From CAYVBJ01 sp964415185 (GTDB lineage: Bacteria > Bacteroidota > Rhodothermia > Balneolales > Balneolaceae): 14,937 nt of DNA. Shown here piece after piece: positions 1-6,813 of the stretch. The stretch lies in the NCBI GenBank assembly GCA_964415185.1, contig CAYPZI010000067.1, positions 1 to 14,937 of the forward strand. The letters run 5' to 3'. Position numbers and translations under genes: made by a program. The notes under the pieces are model-generated. The model was given only the letters and a program-made list of their open reading frames with translations. It was not told where the DNA came from and did no database searches. How positions within the stretch are numbered: position 1 is the first letter of the stretch; each line of letters begins with the position of its first letter.

Positions 1-65
1 GGTTTGCCATCCGCGAAGGCGGACGCACGGTCGGAGCCGGTGTGGTAACTAAAATTCTCGATTAA
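1..65 (+). CDS. tuf: Elongation factor Tu, 3' end only (partial)
   Basis: Only the last 20 codons and the TAA stop are present, read in the frame starting at base 3. The peptide begins FAIREGGRTVGAG and ends TKILD, which matches the end of the third beta-barrel domain of EF-Tu. EF-Tu is the GTPase that brings aminoacyl-tRNA to the ribosomal A site. The G domain and the GTP-binding motifs lie outside the window. The stop is followed after 13 bases by rpsJ on the same strand, so tuf is very probably co-transcribed with the ribosomal protein genes. The identification is secure despite the short length because this peptide is almost invariant in bacteria. Confidence 0.95.
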   Translation, partial: FAIREGGRTVGAGVVTKILD

Positions 66-78
66 AAAGAATATCTAA

Positions 79-390
79 GTGGCAACACAACAAAAAATCA
101 GAATAAAATTAAAATCGTACGATCATAATCTGATCGATAAATCTGCTGAAAAAATAATTCAGACAGTTAAATCTACCGGCGCAGTCGTTTCCGGGCCGAT
201 TCCACTGCCAACGAATAAGAGCATTATTACTGTTAATAAATCCGTATTCGTTGATAAAAAATCGCGTGAACAATTTGAGTACCGGTCTCACAAAAGATTG
301 ATTGATATTCTTTCGACCGGTTCACAGACCGTTGATGCACTGATGAAGCTTGAGCTTCCGTCAGGTGTCGATGTTGAAATAAAAGTGTAA
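79..390 (+). CDS. rpsJ: 30S ribosomal protein S10 (NusE)
   Basis: This 103-residue protein has the usual S10 length. It carries the family signature around GPIPLPT (residues 39-45) and the basic KSREQFEYRSHKR stretch (61-73), which lies in the loop that reaches into the 30S head. S10 has a second role as NusE: paired with NusB it binds boxA RNA in transcription antitermination, which is relevant to the boxA-like site at the far end of this window. The start is GTG at 79, chosen because it gives the normal N-terminus MATQQKIRIKLK. No clear Shine-Dalgarno motif precedes it. It begins 13 bases after tuf, leaving no space for a long regulatory leader directly upstream. Confidence 0.97.
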   Translation: MATQQKIRIKLKSYDHNLIDKSAEKIIQTVKSTGAVVSGPIPLPTNKSIITVNKSVFVDKKSREQFEYRSHKRLIDILSTGSQTVDALMKLELPSGVDVEIKV

Positions 391-412
391 AGATTTAAAA
401 TCAATAAATACC

Positions 413-1045
413 ATGAGTGGTTTGATTGGAAAAAAATTGGGTATGACCAGCATCTTTGATGAACTGGGCAGAAGTATTCCTGCAACAGTTATAGAGATAG
501 ATCCATGTGTTATCACCCAGATCAAAAAGGAAGAAACAGATGGCTATAATGCCGTTCAGCTTTCTGCATTCGATAAAAAACCGAAATCTGTTTCTAAAGC
601 CTTGCAGGGTCACTTTAAAAAAGCCGGATCCGAGACTAAGAAAATTGTAAAAGAATTTCGTGATTTCATCCCTGAAGGGCTTGATATCGGTGATGAGCTG
701 ACAATTGATGATGTGTTCACTGTTGGCGACAGGGTGCAGGTATCAGGAATCTCAAAAGGAAAGGGATTCACCGGTGTTATGAAGAGGCACAATTTCAGTG
801 GAGTTGGAGAACAAACCCACGGCCAGGGTGACCAGGAAAGAGCCGGGGGCTCTATTGGTCAGGCTTCAGACCCTTCCCGGGTATTTAAAGGGACGAGAAT
901 GCCGGGAAGATCGGGAAATTCAAGAGTAAAAGTGAAAAATTTGACTGTTGCAAGGATATTTTCCGAATCAAATACCCTGCTTGTTACCGGTTCTGTACCG
1001 GGGCCCAAGGGCGGATATCTGGAAATTTATAATACTGTAAACTAA
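413..1045 (+). CDS. rplC: 50S ribosomal protein L3
   Basis: The 210-residue protein starts MSGLIGKKLGMTSIF, the standard L3 N-terminus. It has the long central extension (about residues 125-170) that reaches towards the peptidyl transferase centre, including RAGGSIGQ and RVFKGTRMPGRSGN. L3 is one of the first proteins to bind 23S rRNA during 50S assembly. In E. coli a glutamine in the AGQMG segment is N5-methylated by PrmB; here the aligned segment is PGRSG with arginine at residue 166, so that modification site is missing. The gene lies 22 bases after rpsJ and 5 bases before rplD. The start is preceded by A/T-rich sequence without a Shine-Dalgarno motif. Confidence 0.97.
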   Translation: MSGLIGKKLGMTSIFDELGRSIPATVIEIDPCVITQIKKEETDGYNAVQLSAFDKKPKSVSKALQGHFKKAGSETKKIVKEFRDFIPEGLDIGDELTIDDVFTVGDRVQVSGISKGKGFTGVMKRHNFSGVGEQTHGQGDQERAGGSIGQASDPSRVFKGTRMPGRSGNSRVKVKNLTVARIFSESNTLLVTGSVPGPKGGYLEIYNTVN

Positions 1046-1050
1046 TTCAG

Positions 1051-1701
1051 ATGAAATTGACAATTTTAAATACCGATGGAACAGATAGTGGCAAAAAAGC
1101 TGAACTGGATGATCAGATTTTTGCCATAGAGCCACATGAAGTTGCTCTTTATGAAGAGATTCGCAGGCACCTTGCTGCAAAAAGGCAGGGAACAGCGAAA
1201 ACAAAAGAGCGTAGTGAAGTGCGAGGCGGAGGCCGTAAAGCGTATCGCCAGAAAGGCACCGGAATGGCTCGAAGGGGTTCAATTCGCTCACCGCTTTTGA
1301 AAGGTGGTGGAACTGTGTTTGGACCTAAACCGCGTGATTACTCCTATAAAGTTCCAAAACAGGTTAGACAACTAGCCCGTAAATCTGCACTGAGCCTGAA
1401 AGCCTCGGAAGAAGCAATTAAGGTAGTGAGTACATTTTTAATTGACGAGCCCAAAACAGCAGAAGTAGTAAAACTTCTTGCAGCTTTGGAACTCACAGGA
1501 AAAAAAGTGCTGATATTAACGGCAGAGACTAATAAAAATTTACACAAATCAGCAAGAAATATTCCTGGAGTACATGTTCTTGAAGCCGCTAAAACTCCTG
1601 CATATGATGTAATGAATGCAGAAAATTTAGTTCTTTTTGAAGATTCAATCAGTGCTTTGGAAAGTAGTATTAACACTAAAACAGAAGATAAAGTAGCATG
1701 A
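1051..1701 (+). CDS. rplD: 50S ribosomal protein L4
   Basis: This is a 216-residue L4 (also called uL4). The long glycine- and arginine-rich loop at about residues 48-95, containing EVRGGGRKAYRQKGTG and GGGTVFGPKPRDY, is the part that lines the constriction of the nascent peptide exit tunnel. The rest forms the globular domain on the back of the 50S subunit. In E. coli L4 also represses its own S10 operon through a structured leader before rpsJ; no such leader fits here because tuf ends only 13 bases upstream of rpsJ. The last four bases, ATGA, overlap the rplW start, which suggests translational coupling. Confidence 0.96.
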   Translation: MKLTILNTDGTDSGKKAELDDQIFAIEPHEVALYEEIRRHLAAKRQGTAKTKERSEVRGGGRKAYRQKGTGMARRGSIRSPLLKGGGTVFGPKPRDYSYKVPKQVRQLARKSALSLKASEEAIKVVSTFLIDEPKTAEVVKLLAALELTGKKVLILTAETNKNLHKSARNIPGVHVLEAAKTPAYDVMNAENLVLFEDSISALESSINTKTEDKVA

Positions 1702-1988
1702 GTGTTTTAATCAGGCCCCTAATTACGGAAAAACTGACACGCCTGCAGGAAGAACACCAGCAATACGCGTTCAAGGTTGAAAAAAGTGCAACCAAACCTG
1801 AAATCAGAAAGGCGATTGAAGCAAAATATCCGGACGTGAAAGTTAAACGAGTAAATACAATCATCGTTGCCTCCAAACCAAAAGGGAGATATACGAAAGG
1901 AGGTTTTGTTGCCGGGCGCAGTCCGGTTTGGAAGAAAGCGATAATAACCCTGAAAGAAGGTGAAATAGACTTCTTTAGTGAAATTTAA
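1698..1988 (+). CDS. rplW: 50S ribosomal protein L23
   Basis: The 96-residue protein has the L23 N-terminal motif RPLITEK (residues 6-12) and the basic extended loop KPKGRYTKGG followed by RSPVWKKAIITLKEG (about 60-88). L23 sits at the exit of the peptide tunnel and is the docking site for trigger factor and the signal recognition particle. The docking glutamate known as Glu18 in E. coli appears to correspond to E11 in ITEK. The ATG at 1698 overlaps the rplD stop in an ATGA arrangement. This is the only four-base overlap in the cluster, so its translation is probably coupled to that of L4. Confidence 0.96.
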   Translation: MSVLIRPLITEKLTRLQEEHQQYAFKVEKSATKPEIRKAIEAKYPDVKVKRVNTIIVASKPKGRYTKGGFVAGRSPVWKKAIITLKEGEIDFFSEI

Positions 1989-2002
1989 AAATTAGTATCC
2001 CA

Positions 2003-2836
2003 ATGCCTACAAAACAATTAAAACCGAATACACCCGGACAAAGACACAGAATTGCACCTGTCTTTGATGACATTACGGTTTCCAAACCACTAAAAAAGCT
2101 CACAAAAGGAAAAAATCAGACCGGTGGGCGCAATAGTGACGGAAGAATATCATCAAGGCATAAAGGAGGCGGACATAAAAGAAAATTAAGGGTTATTGAT
2201 TTCAAAAGAGATAAACATGATATCCCTGCAAAAGTCCAAACAATTGAATATGATCCCAACAGAACAGCAAGGATTGCACTTGTTGCTTATGCCGATGGTG
2301 AAAAACGGTATATTCTTGCACCAAATAAATTGAAAGTCGGAGATACTATTGTAAGTGGCGAGAATGCAGCTCCTGACACGGGTAATGCAATACCCATGAA
2401 AAAGATGCCGCTTGGAACGATAATCCATAACATAGAGATGGTTCCGGGTAAAGGAGCACAGCTTTGCAGAAGTGCAGGTACCTCAGGACAACTGGTTGCC
2501 AAAAAAGACAAGTATGTCACAGTTAAGTTGCCATCTGGTGAGGTTAGAATGGTGCTTGGAAACTGTATGGCAACTGTCGGAACCACAAGCAATCCTGATC
2601 ATTTTAATACTTCGAAAGGAAAAGCCGGCAGAAGCCGTTGGCTTGGGATTAGGCCAACAACCAGGGGCGTTGCTAAAAACCCTGTTGATCACCCAATGGG
2701 TGGCGGCGAAGGAAAAGCTTCCGGCGGACATCCAAGATCTCCGTGGGGTCAATTTTCAAAAGGCAAAAAAACCCGGAAAAAGAAAAAACTTTCGTCGAAA
2801 TTTATAGTTCGCCGAAGAAACGCTAAAAAGGTTTAA
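2003..2836 (+). CDS. rplB: 50S ribosomal protein L2
   Basis: At 277 residues this is a normal-length L2, with an OB-like fold, an SH3-like domain and a highly basic C-terminal tail. The segment NPVDHPMGGGEG holds the conserved histidine (H230, equivalent to E. coli His229 without the initiator Met) near the peptidyl transferase centre. The residue two positions later is Met rather than the E. coli His; DHPMGGGEG together with SGGHPRS is, from memory, the form found in Bacteroidota. L2 bridges the subunits and is needed for their association. The protein ends in KFIVRRRNAKKV, preceded by a lysine-rich stretch. The start at 2003 has no Shine-Dalgarno motif. Confidence 0.97.
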   Translation: MPTKQLKPNTPGQRHRIAPVFDDITVSKPLKKLTKGKNQTGGRNSDGRISSRHKGGGHKRKLRVIDFKRDKHDIPAKVQTIEYDPNRTARIALVAYADGEKRYILAPNKLKVGDTIVSGENAAPDTGNAIPMKKMPLGTIIHNIEMVPGKGAQLCRSAGTSGQLVAKKDKYVTVKLPSGEVRMVLGNCMATVGTTSNPDHFNTSKGKAGRSRWLGIRPTTRGVAKNPVDHPMGGGEGKASGGHPRSPWGQFSKGKKTRKKKKLSSKFIVRRRNAKKV

Positions 2837-2841
2837 GCAAG

Positions 2842-3111
2842 ATGCCAAGATCATTAAAAAAAGGATTTTACGTTCATTACAAGCTGCAACGAAAAATCGA
2901 TGAGATGAATAGCAGCGGCAAAAAGAAAGTGATTAAAACGTGGTCAAGAAGTTCTATGATTACACCCGATTTTGTAGGACTAACGCTTGCCGTTCACAAT
3001 GGCAAACAATTTATTCCGGTTTACATCACAGAAAATATGGTTGGACATAAACTGGGTGAATTCGCTCCGACTCGTACATTTAGAGGTCACCCGGTTAAAA
3101 AGGCTAAATAA
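2842..3111 (+). CDS. rpsS: 30S ribosomal protein S19
   Basis: This 89-residue protein begins MPRSLKKGFYVHYKL, which fixes the start. It has the S19 core with WSRSSMITPDFVG and the signature region around HKLGEFAPTRTFRGH (residues 68-82). S19 sits in the head of the 30S subunit beside S13, contacts 16S rRNA, and takes part in the inter-subunit bridge near the A site. The gene starts 5 bases after the rplB stop and 16 bases before rplV, so it is embedded in the S10 operon in the expected position. Nothing is unusual about its length or composition. Confidence 0.97.
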   Translation: MPRSLKKGFYVHYKLQRKIDEMNSSGKKKVIKTWSRSSMITPDFVGLTLAVHNGKQFIPVYITENMVGHKLGEFAPTRTFRGHPVKKAK

Positions 3112-3127
3112 CGAAGAAAGTAGATAA

Positions 3128-3508
3128 ATGATGGACACTCAAATATTAGAGGCAAGAGCCGTACAAAAACATCTAAGACGCTCGCCACGCAAAACGAGGC
3201 TGGTTGCAAATGCCGTACGTGGAATGCAGGTTGACCGCGCTTTGAAAAAACTGAATTTTGTAAAAAACGCGTCATCCCGGGATGTTGCTAAAGTAATAAA
3301 GTCTGCTGCAGCCAACATACGCGACAAATTTGAAGAAGAACGTTTGGATGATGATTTGCTTTTTATAAAGGAAATACGAGTGGATGAAGGAGTAACACTT
3401 AAAAGAATTCAACCCGCTGCGATGGGCCGTGCACACAGAATTAATAAGCGGAGCTGCCATATTACTGTCGTGGTTGCGAGGCAAGACGAAGAAATTGTAA
3501 ACGAATAA
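3128..3508 (+). CDS. rplV: 50S ribosomal protein L22
   Basis: This is a 126-residue L22. The N-terminal half is the globular surface domain with RRSPRKTRLVANAVRG (residues 17-32). The later segment, about residues 84-104, forms the extended beta-hairpin that reaches into the exit tunnel opposite the L4 loop, and the protein closes with SCHITVVVARQDEE. Mutations in the tunnel hairpin of L22 are known to affect macrolide sensitivity in other bacteria. Two in-frame ATG codons stand side by side at 3128 and 3131, so the true start may be either one; the difference is one residue. The stop is followed at once by the Shine-Dalgarno motif of rpsC. Confidence 0.96.
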   Translation: MMDTQILEARAVQKHLRRSPRKTRLVANAVRGMQVDRALKKLNFVKNASSRDVAKVIKSAAANIRDKFEEERLDDDLLFIKEIRVDEGVTLKRIQPAAMGRAHRINKRSCHITVVVARQDEEIVNE

Positions 3509-3519
3509 GAGGTAGAATT
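3507..3519 (+). promoter_or_regulatory. Shine-Dalgarno motif before the TTG start of rpsC
   Basis: The sequence AAGAGGT (3507-3513) overlaps the rplV stop and contains GAGGT, complementary to the usual anti-Shine-Dalgarno end of 16S rRNA. A 6-base spacer, AGAATT, separates it from TTG at 3520. This is the only convincing, well-spaced Shine-Dalgarno motif I find ahead of a gene in the window, and it serves the only TTG start. That it compensates for the weak start codon is inference. Confidence 0.6.
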
Positions 3520-4260
3520 TTGGGACAAAAAACAAATCCAACAGGTTTTCGGTTAGGTATTATCAGAGGATGGGATTCAAACTGGTACTCTGAAGACAAT
3601 GAACCGGAAATACTTTATGAAGATACCAAACTGAGAGAATATCTTGTTACAAGGCTCAAAAACGGTGGATTGTCTACAACCATTATTGAACGAACGCCTA
3701 AACGAATATTATTGACATTAAAGACTTCACGTCCCGGAGTTATTATCGGGAAAGGCGGCGAACAGATTGAGCTGCTTCGTGAAGAGTTGAAAAAAATTAC
3801 CAATAAAGAAGTTCAGATCAATGTAAGTGAAATAAAAAGGCCTGAACTTGATGCGAGCCTTGTTGCCCAGAACATTGCCCAACAGCTTGAAGCCCGGGTT
3901 TCTTTTCGGCGAGCCATGAAAACAGCTATTTCTTCTGCCATGAGAATGGGTGCGCAGGGAATAAAAATCAAATGTTCCGGCAGGTTAGGCGGAGCTGAAA
4001 TGGCTCGAACTGAACATTATAAAGAAGGGAGGGTTCCGTTGCATACCATCAGGGCAGATATTGACTATTCAAATACGACTTCCAATACGATCTATGGGTC
4101 AATTGGTGTATCGGTTTGGATATTTAAAGGCGAAATAATAGGCGACGTAGACCTGACACCGTCTGCACAATCTAAACAGGATAATGAACCGAAACGCAAA
4201 AAAAGAGGTGGCGGTGCCGATAAGGGTGGCAGACGCTCGCGCCGTCGAAACAGAAACTAA
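3520..4260 (+). CDS. rpsC: 30S ribosomal protein S3
   Basis: The 246-residue protein has the normal S3 N-terminus (MGQKTNPTGFRLG), a type II KH domain with the GKGG loop at residues 77-80, and the C-terminal S3 domain with SGRLGGAEMART (153-164). S3 lies at the mRNA entry tunnel in the 30S head and, with S4 and S5, contributes helicase activity on structured mRNA. Beyond the core, from about residue 215, is a tail that ends in a dense Arg/Gly/Lys run, longer and more basic than in E. coli (233 residues). The start is TTG at 3520, required because no ATG or GTG lies nearby in frame and the homologous N-terminus begins here. Confidence 0.96.
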   Translation: MGQKTNPTGFRLGIIRGWDSNWYSEDNEPEILYEDTKLREYLVTRLKNGGLSTTIIERTPKRILLTLKTSRPGVIIGKGGEQIELLREELKKITNKEVQINVSEIKRPELDASLVAQNIAQQLEARVSFRRAMKTAISSAMRMGAQGIKIKCSGRLGGAEMARTEHYKEGRVPLHTIRADIDYSNTTSNTIYGSIGVSVWIFKGEIIGDVDLTPSAQSKQDNEPKRKKRGGGADKGGRRSRRRNRN

Positions 4261-4280
4261 ACGTCATAAATTAAGCTGAT

Positions 4281-4703
4281 ATGTTAGAACCTAAACGAGT
4301 ACACAGACGACGGGTACACCGTGATAAATTGAAGGGAAATTCCCAGAGAGGACACACCCTTGCTTTCGGCAGCTTTGGACTAAAAGCTCTTGAGCCAAAA
4401 TTTATCACGTCCAGGCAAATTGAAGCTTGCAGGGTTACAATTGCAAGAACCCTTCAGCGTGACGGACAAACCTTTATCAGAATTTTTCCTGACAGACCCA
4501 TGACAAAAAAACCTGCTGAAACCCGGATGGGTAAAGGAAAAGGTGCTCTTGATCACTTTATTGCTGTCGTAAAACCGGGCCGTATCTTATTTGAGATTGC
4601 CGGTGTTAGTGAAGATCAGGCAAGGGAAGCGTTCAGGCGTGCCTCAAACAAACTTCCAATAAAAACCAAATTTATTGTTCGCCGTGATTATGACGGCCAA
4701 TAA
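4281..4703 (+). CDS. rplP: 50S ribosomal protein L16
   Basis: This is a 140-residue L16, close to the E. coli length of 136. It has the basic N-terminus (PKRVHRRRVHR) and the signature RIFPDRPMTKKP (residues 67-78) followed by RMGKGKG. L16 binds between the central protuberance and the L7/L12 stalk base, and helps place A-site tRNA. The arginine hydroxylated in E. coli by RoxA (Arg81) is conserved here as R82 in TRMGKGKG; whether it is modified cannot be told from this window. The gene starts 20 bases after rpsC, with no Shine-Dalgarno motif. Confidence 0.97.
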   Translation: MLEPKRVHRRRVHRDKLKGNSQRGHTLAFGSFGLKALEPKFITSRQIEACRVTIARTLQRDGQTFIRIFPDRPMTKKPAETRMGKGKGALDHFIAVVKPGRILFEIAGVSEDQAREAFRRASNKLPIKTKFIVRRDYDGQ

Positions 4704-4715
4704 TACTTATTTATT

Positions 4716-4913
4716 ATGAAAGCACACGAATTAAGGGATCAATCACTAACAGAATTAGAAGCAAGGCTTAAAGATGAACTTGAATTATTGGAAGATTTGC
4801 GATTTAATAAAGCTATAGCCGGGCAGCTTGAAAATCCGGCAAGAATTAAACTGGCAAAAAAAGAAATTGCCAGGCTAAAAACCATTATTAATGAAAAATT
4901 AAGTGCTGAGTAA
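4716..4913 (+). CDS. rpmC: 50S ribosomal protein L29
   Basis: This small 65-residue protein has the typical L29 two-helix make-up: charged heptad-like helices (ELRDQSLTELEARLKDEL and a second helix from about residue 40) around a short turn, with the family signature near NPARIKLAKKEIARLKT. L29 sits beside L23 at the exit of the peptide tunnel and helps bind trigger factor. It is placed between rplP and rpsQ, as in nearly all bacteria. The stop TAA at 4911-4913 is followed after 7 bases by the preferred rpsQ ATG. Confidence 0.96.
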   Translation: MKAHELRDQSLTELEARLKDELELLEDLRFNKAIAGQLENPARIKLAKKEIARLKTIINEKLSAE

Positions 4914-4920
4914 TCCAAAT

Positions 4921-5184
4921 ATGGCACAAACAGAAAGAACACAAAGAAGAACAAGAACCGGACGTGTAGTAAGTGACCGGATGAATAAAAGTATCACCGT
5001 TGCAGTTGAACGGCAGATTAAACATCCGATTTATGGAAAGTTTATTACCAAGACAACCAAATACATGGCTCATGACGAGGAAAATACGGCAAACATCGGT
5101 GACACTGTACTGATTATGTCTACACGTCCACTATCAAAACGAAAATCATGGCGGCTTGTTGAAATTATTGAACGCGCCAAATAA
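4921..5184 (+). CDS. rpsQ: 30S ribosomal protein S17
   Basis: From ATG at 4921 this encodes an 87-residue S17, an OB-fold protein that binds 16S rRNA early in 30S assembly. The start MAQTERTQRRTRTGRVVSDRMNKS matches the family, and the signature GDTVLIMSTRPLSKRKSW lies at residues 60-77. An in-frame GTG at 4903 would add six residues and overlap the rpmC stop by 11 bases. I prefer 4921 because it is ATG, clears rpmC, and gives the usual N-terminus. It is the last gene of the classical S10 operon, but rplN follows after only 18 bases, so there is no real boundary with the spc genes. Confidence 0.95.
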   Translation: MAQTERTQRRTRTGRVVSDRMNKSITVAVERQIKHPIYGKFITKTTKYMAHDEENTANIGDTVLIMSTRPLSKRKSWRLVEIIERAK

Positions 5185-5202
5185 ATATTTCAGGTACTAA
5201 GA

Positions 5203-5571
5203 ATGATTCAGACTCAATCCATATTAAATGTTGCTGACAACAGCGGTGCTAAAAAAGTGATGTGTATTAAGGTACTTGGCGATTCAAAACGCAGATATGC
5301 AAGAATCGGAGACCTTATTTCCTGTTCCGTTAAAACGGCTATCCCAGGAGGAAATGTAAAAAAAGGGGAAGTTGTATTAGCTGTTGTTGTTAGAACAAAA
5401 AAAGAGTTAAAAAGACGAGATGGCAGCTATATACGCTTTGATGAAAATGCTGCTGTTATTATTAATAAGGAAAAGGAGCCTGTAGGAACACGTATATTTG
5501 GTCCGGTAGCGCGTGAATTGAGAGAAAGAAATTTTATGCGAATTGTTTCACTGGCACCTGAAGTACTATAA
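5203..5571 (+). CDS. rplN: 50S ribosomal protein L14
   Basis: This 122-residue protein has exactly the common L14 length. It opens MIQTQSILNVADNSGAK and contains the signature region from about residue 60, with AVVVRTKKELKRRDGSYIRFDENAAV. L14 binds 23S rRNA, forms an inter-subunit bridge with 16S rRNA, and is the docking surface of the ribosome silencing factor RsfS. In E. coli this gene opens the spc operon with its own promoter. Here only 18 bases separate it from rpsQ, and I see no convincing promoter in that gap. Confidence 0.97.
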   Translation: MIQTQSILNVADNSGAKKVMCIKVLGDSKRRYARIGDLISCSVKTAIPGGNVKKGEVVLAVVVRTKKELKRRDGSYIRFDENAAVIINKEKEPVGTRIFGPVARELRERNFMRIVSLAPEVL

Positions 5572-5582
5572 ATTTTATAATT

Positions 5583-5936
5583 ATGCCAAGAAAATATAAT
5601 AAGCAGAAGAAATTAAACGTAAAGAAAGGTGATAACGTTTTGGTTATCGCCGGTAACAGCAAAGGAGAATCCGGAAGGGTTCTGGCGGTTTATCCAAAGC
5701 AGGAAAGGGTATTGGTTGAAGGTATCAATATTCGAACCCATCACGAAAAACCGACCCAGGAAAATCCACAGGGCGGCCGGATGAAAAGAGAAGCTCCGAT
5801 CCATGTATCGAATGTCATGGTGATAGATCCGACTTCAAACGAACCGACCAGAATTGGTCGTAAAAGAGTTGAGGAAGAAGGAGGCGGACGCTGGGTTCGT
5901 TATGCAAAAACAAGCGGCGAAATCATAGATAAGTAG
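5583..5936 (+). CDS. rplX: 50S ribosomal protein L24
   Basis: This is a 117-residue L24, somewhat longer than the E. coli protein (104). The KOW motif is near the N-terminus (about residues 13-42, KKGDNVLVIAGNSKGESGRV), followed by the conserved VEGINIRTHHEKPTQENPQGG. L24 is an assembly initiator that binds the 5' end of 23S rRNA. The extra length lies at the C-terminus, after the VSNVMVIDP segment: it contains RKRVEEEGGGRWVRYAKTSGEIIDK broken by glycines. The gene lies 11 bases after rplN and 15 before rplE. Confidence 0.96.
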   Translation: MPRKYNKQKKLNVKKGDNVLVIAGNSKGESGRVLAVYPKQERVLVEGINIRTHHEKPTQENPQGGRMKREAPIHVSNVMVIDPTSNEPTRIGRKRVEEEGGGRWVRYAKTSGEIIDK

Positions 5937-5951
5937 TTGAATTAAAAGATT

Positions 5952-6497
5952 ATGGCAGAAGCAAGACTTTTTACTTTATACAAAAATGAAATCGTACCGA
6001 AACTTATTGAAAAGTTTGAGTACGAAAATATTATGGCCGTACCAAGGCTTCAGAAGATTATTCTGAACGTCGGTGTCGGTGAGGCCATCAATGATGCGAA
6101 ATTGCTGGATAATGTAGCTGAAAATATGGCTGCCATTACAGGGCAAAAACCGATCAGAACACGAGCTAAGAAATCAATTTCAAATTTCAAGTTACGTGAA
6201 GGAATGGAAATCGGCTGCAAGGTTACCCTAAGAAGAAAAGTTATGTACGAATTTCTTGACAGGTTGATTAATCTTGCCTTGCCAAGAACACGTGACTTTC
6301 AGGGTGTTCCTGATAAAAGTTTTGATGGCAGGGGAAATTATACATTTGGAGTTAAAGAACATACAATTTTTCCCGAAATTGATGTCGATAAAGTGAATAA
6401 AGTTCACGGGCTTGACATAACGTTTGTTACAACAGCAGAAACTGATGAAGAGGCATTGACACTTTTGAAGTTGTTTGGAATGCCCTTTAAGAAATAG
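5952..6497 (+). CDS. rplE: 50S ribosomal protein L5
   Basis: At 181 residues this matches the usual L5 length of about 179. The signature PRLQKIILNVGVGEA is at residues 31-45, and the ARTRAKKSISNFKLREG region and the C-terminal GLDITFVTTAETDEEA are also typical. L5 binds 5S rRNA in the central protuberance, together with L18 and L25, and touches P-site tRNA. In E. coli the S8 repressor site of the spc mRNA lies at the start of this gene; I cannot establish an equivalent fold by eye here. The start is preceded by an A/T-rich stretch. Confidence 0.97.
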   Translation: MAEARLFTLYKNEIVPKLIEKFEYENIMAVPRLQKIILNVGVGEAINDAKLLDNVAENMAAITGQKPIRTRAKKSISNFKLREGMEIGCKVTLRRKVMYEFLDRLINLALPRTRDFQGVPDKSFDGRGNYTFGVKEHTIFPEIDVDKVNKVHGLDITFVTTAETDEEALTLLKLFGMPFKK

Positions 6498-6521
6498 TTT
6501 AATTACAGAAATAATCAAATT

Positions 6522-6791
6522 ATGGCTAAGAAATCCTGGATAGCAAGAAACGAAAAAAGAAAGAGGACAGTGGAAAAATATGCAGAGAAGCGCCGCAAGC
6601 TTAAAGAAGCCGGTGATTATGAAGGTCTGCAGAAATTACCACGTGATGCAAGCCCTACAAGGGTTAGAAACCGTTGCAGCCTTACAGGCAGGTCAAGAGG
6701 CTATATCAGTAAATACGGGATATCCCGGATTAAGTTCAGGGAATTGGCACTTGAAGGAAAGATTCCCGGTGTTAGAAAAGCAAGTTGGTAA
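6522..6791 (+). CDS. rpsN: 30S ribosomal protein S14, zinc-less long form
   Basis: This is the 89-residue long type of S14. It carries the signature RNRCSLTGRSRGYISKYGISRIKFRE (residues 49-74) and ends IPGVRKASW. Only one cysteine (C52) is present, so the CxxC...CxxC zinc ribbon of the short S14 type is missing and this is the C-minus form. S14 is a late-binding protein in the 30S head, next to S3, S10 and S19. It is the only S14 copy in the window; a second, zinc-binding copy elsewhere cannot be excluded. The stop lies in a short TA-repeat (6790-6800). Confidence 0.97.
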   Translation: MAKKSWIARNEKRKRTVEKYAEKRRKLKEAGDYEGLQKLPRDASPTRVRNRCSLTGRSRGYISKYGISRIKFRELALEGKIPGVRKASW

Positions 6792-6813
6792 TATATATAT
6801 AGGCAGAAAAGAA

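Noticed and set aside
968..1676. Antisense open frames of 107 and 110 codons opposite rplC and rplD
   Set aside because: Both are mirror frames of well-identified genes, with no recognisable domain or start context. The same applies to the other minus-strand frames in the window.
4903..4920. GTG start adding six residues to S17
   Set aside because: It overlaps the end of rpmC, and the following ATG at 4921 gives the usual S17 N-terminus.
6790..6800. TA-repeat between rpsN and rpsH as a promoter -10 region
   Set aside because: No matching -35 or TTG box at suitable spacing was evident, and the gap is only 22 bases long. It is probably simple AT-rich sequence.
6580..6813. Upstream open frame that would extend S8 to 209 residues
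   Set aside because: It overlaps rpsN in another frame, and its residues show no S8 similarity; the family N-terminus MNTDPIADYLSRIRN begins at 6814.
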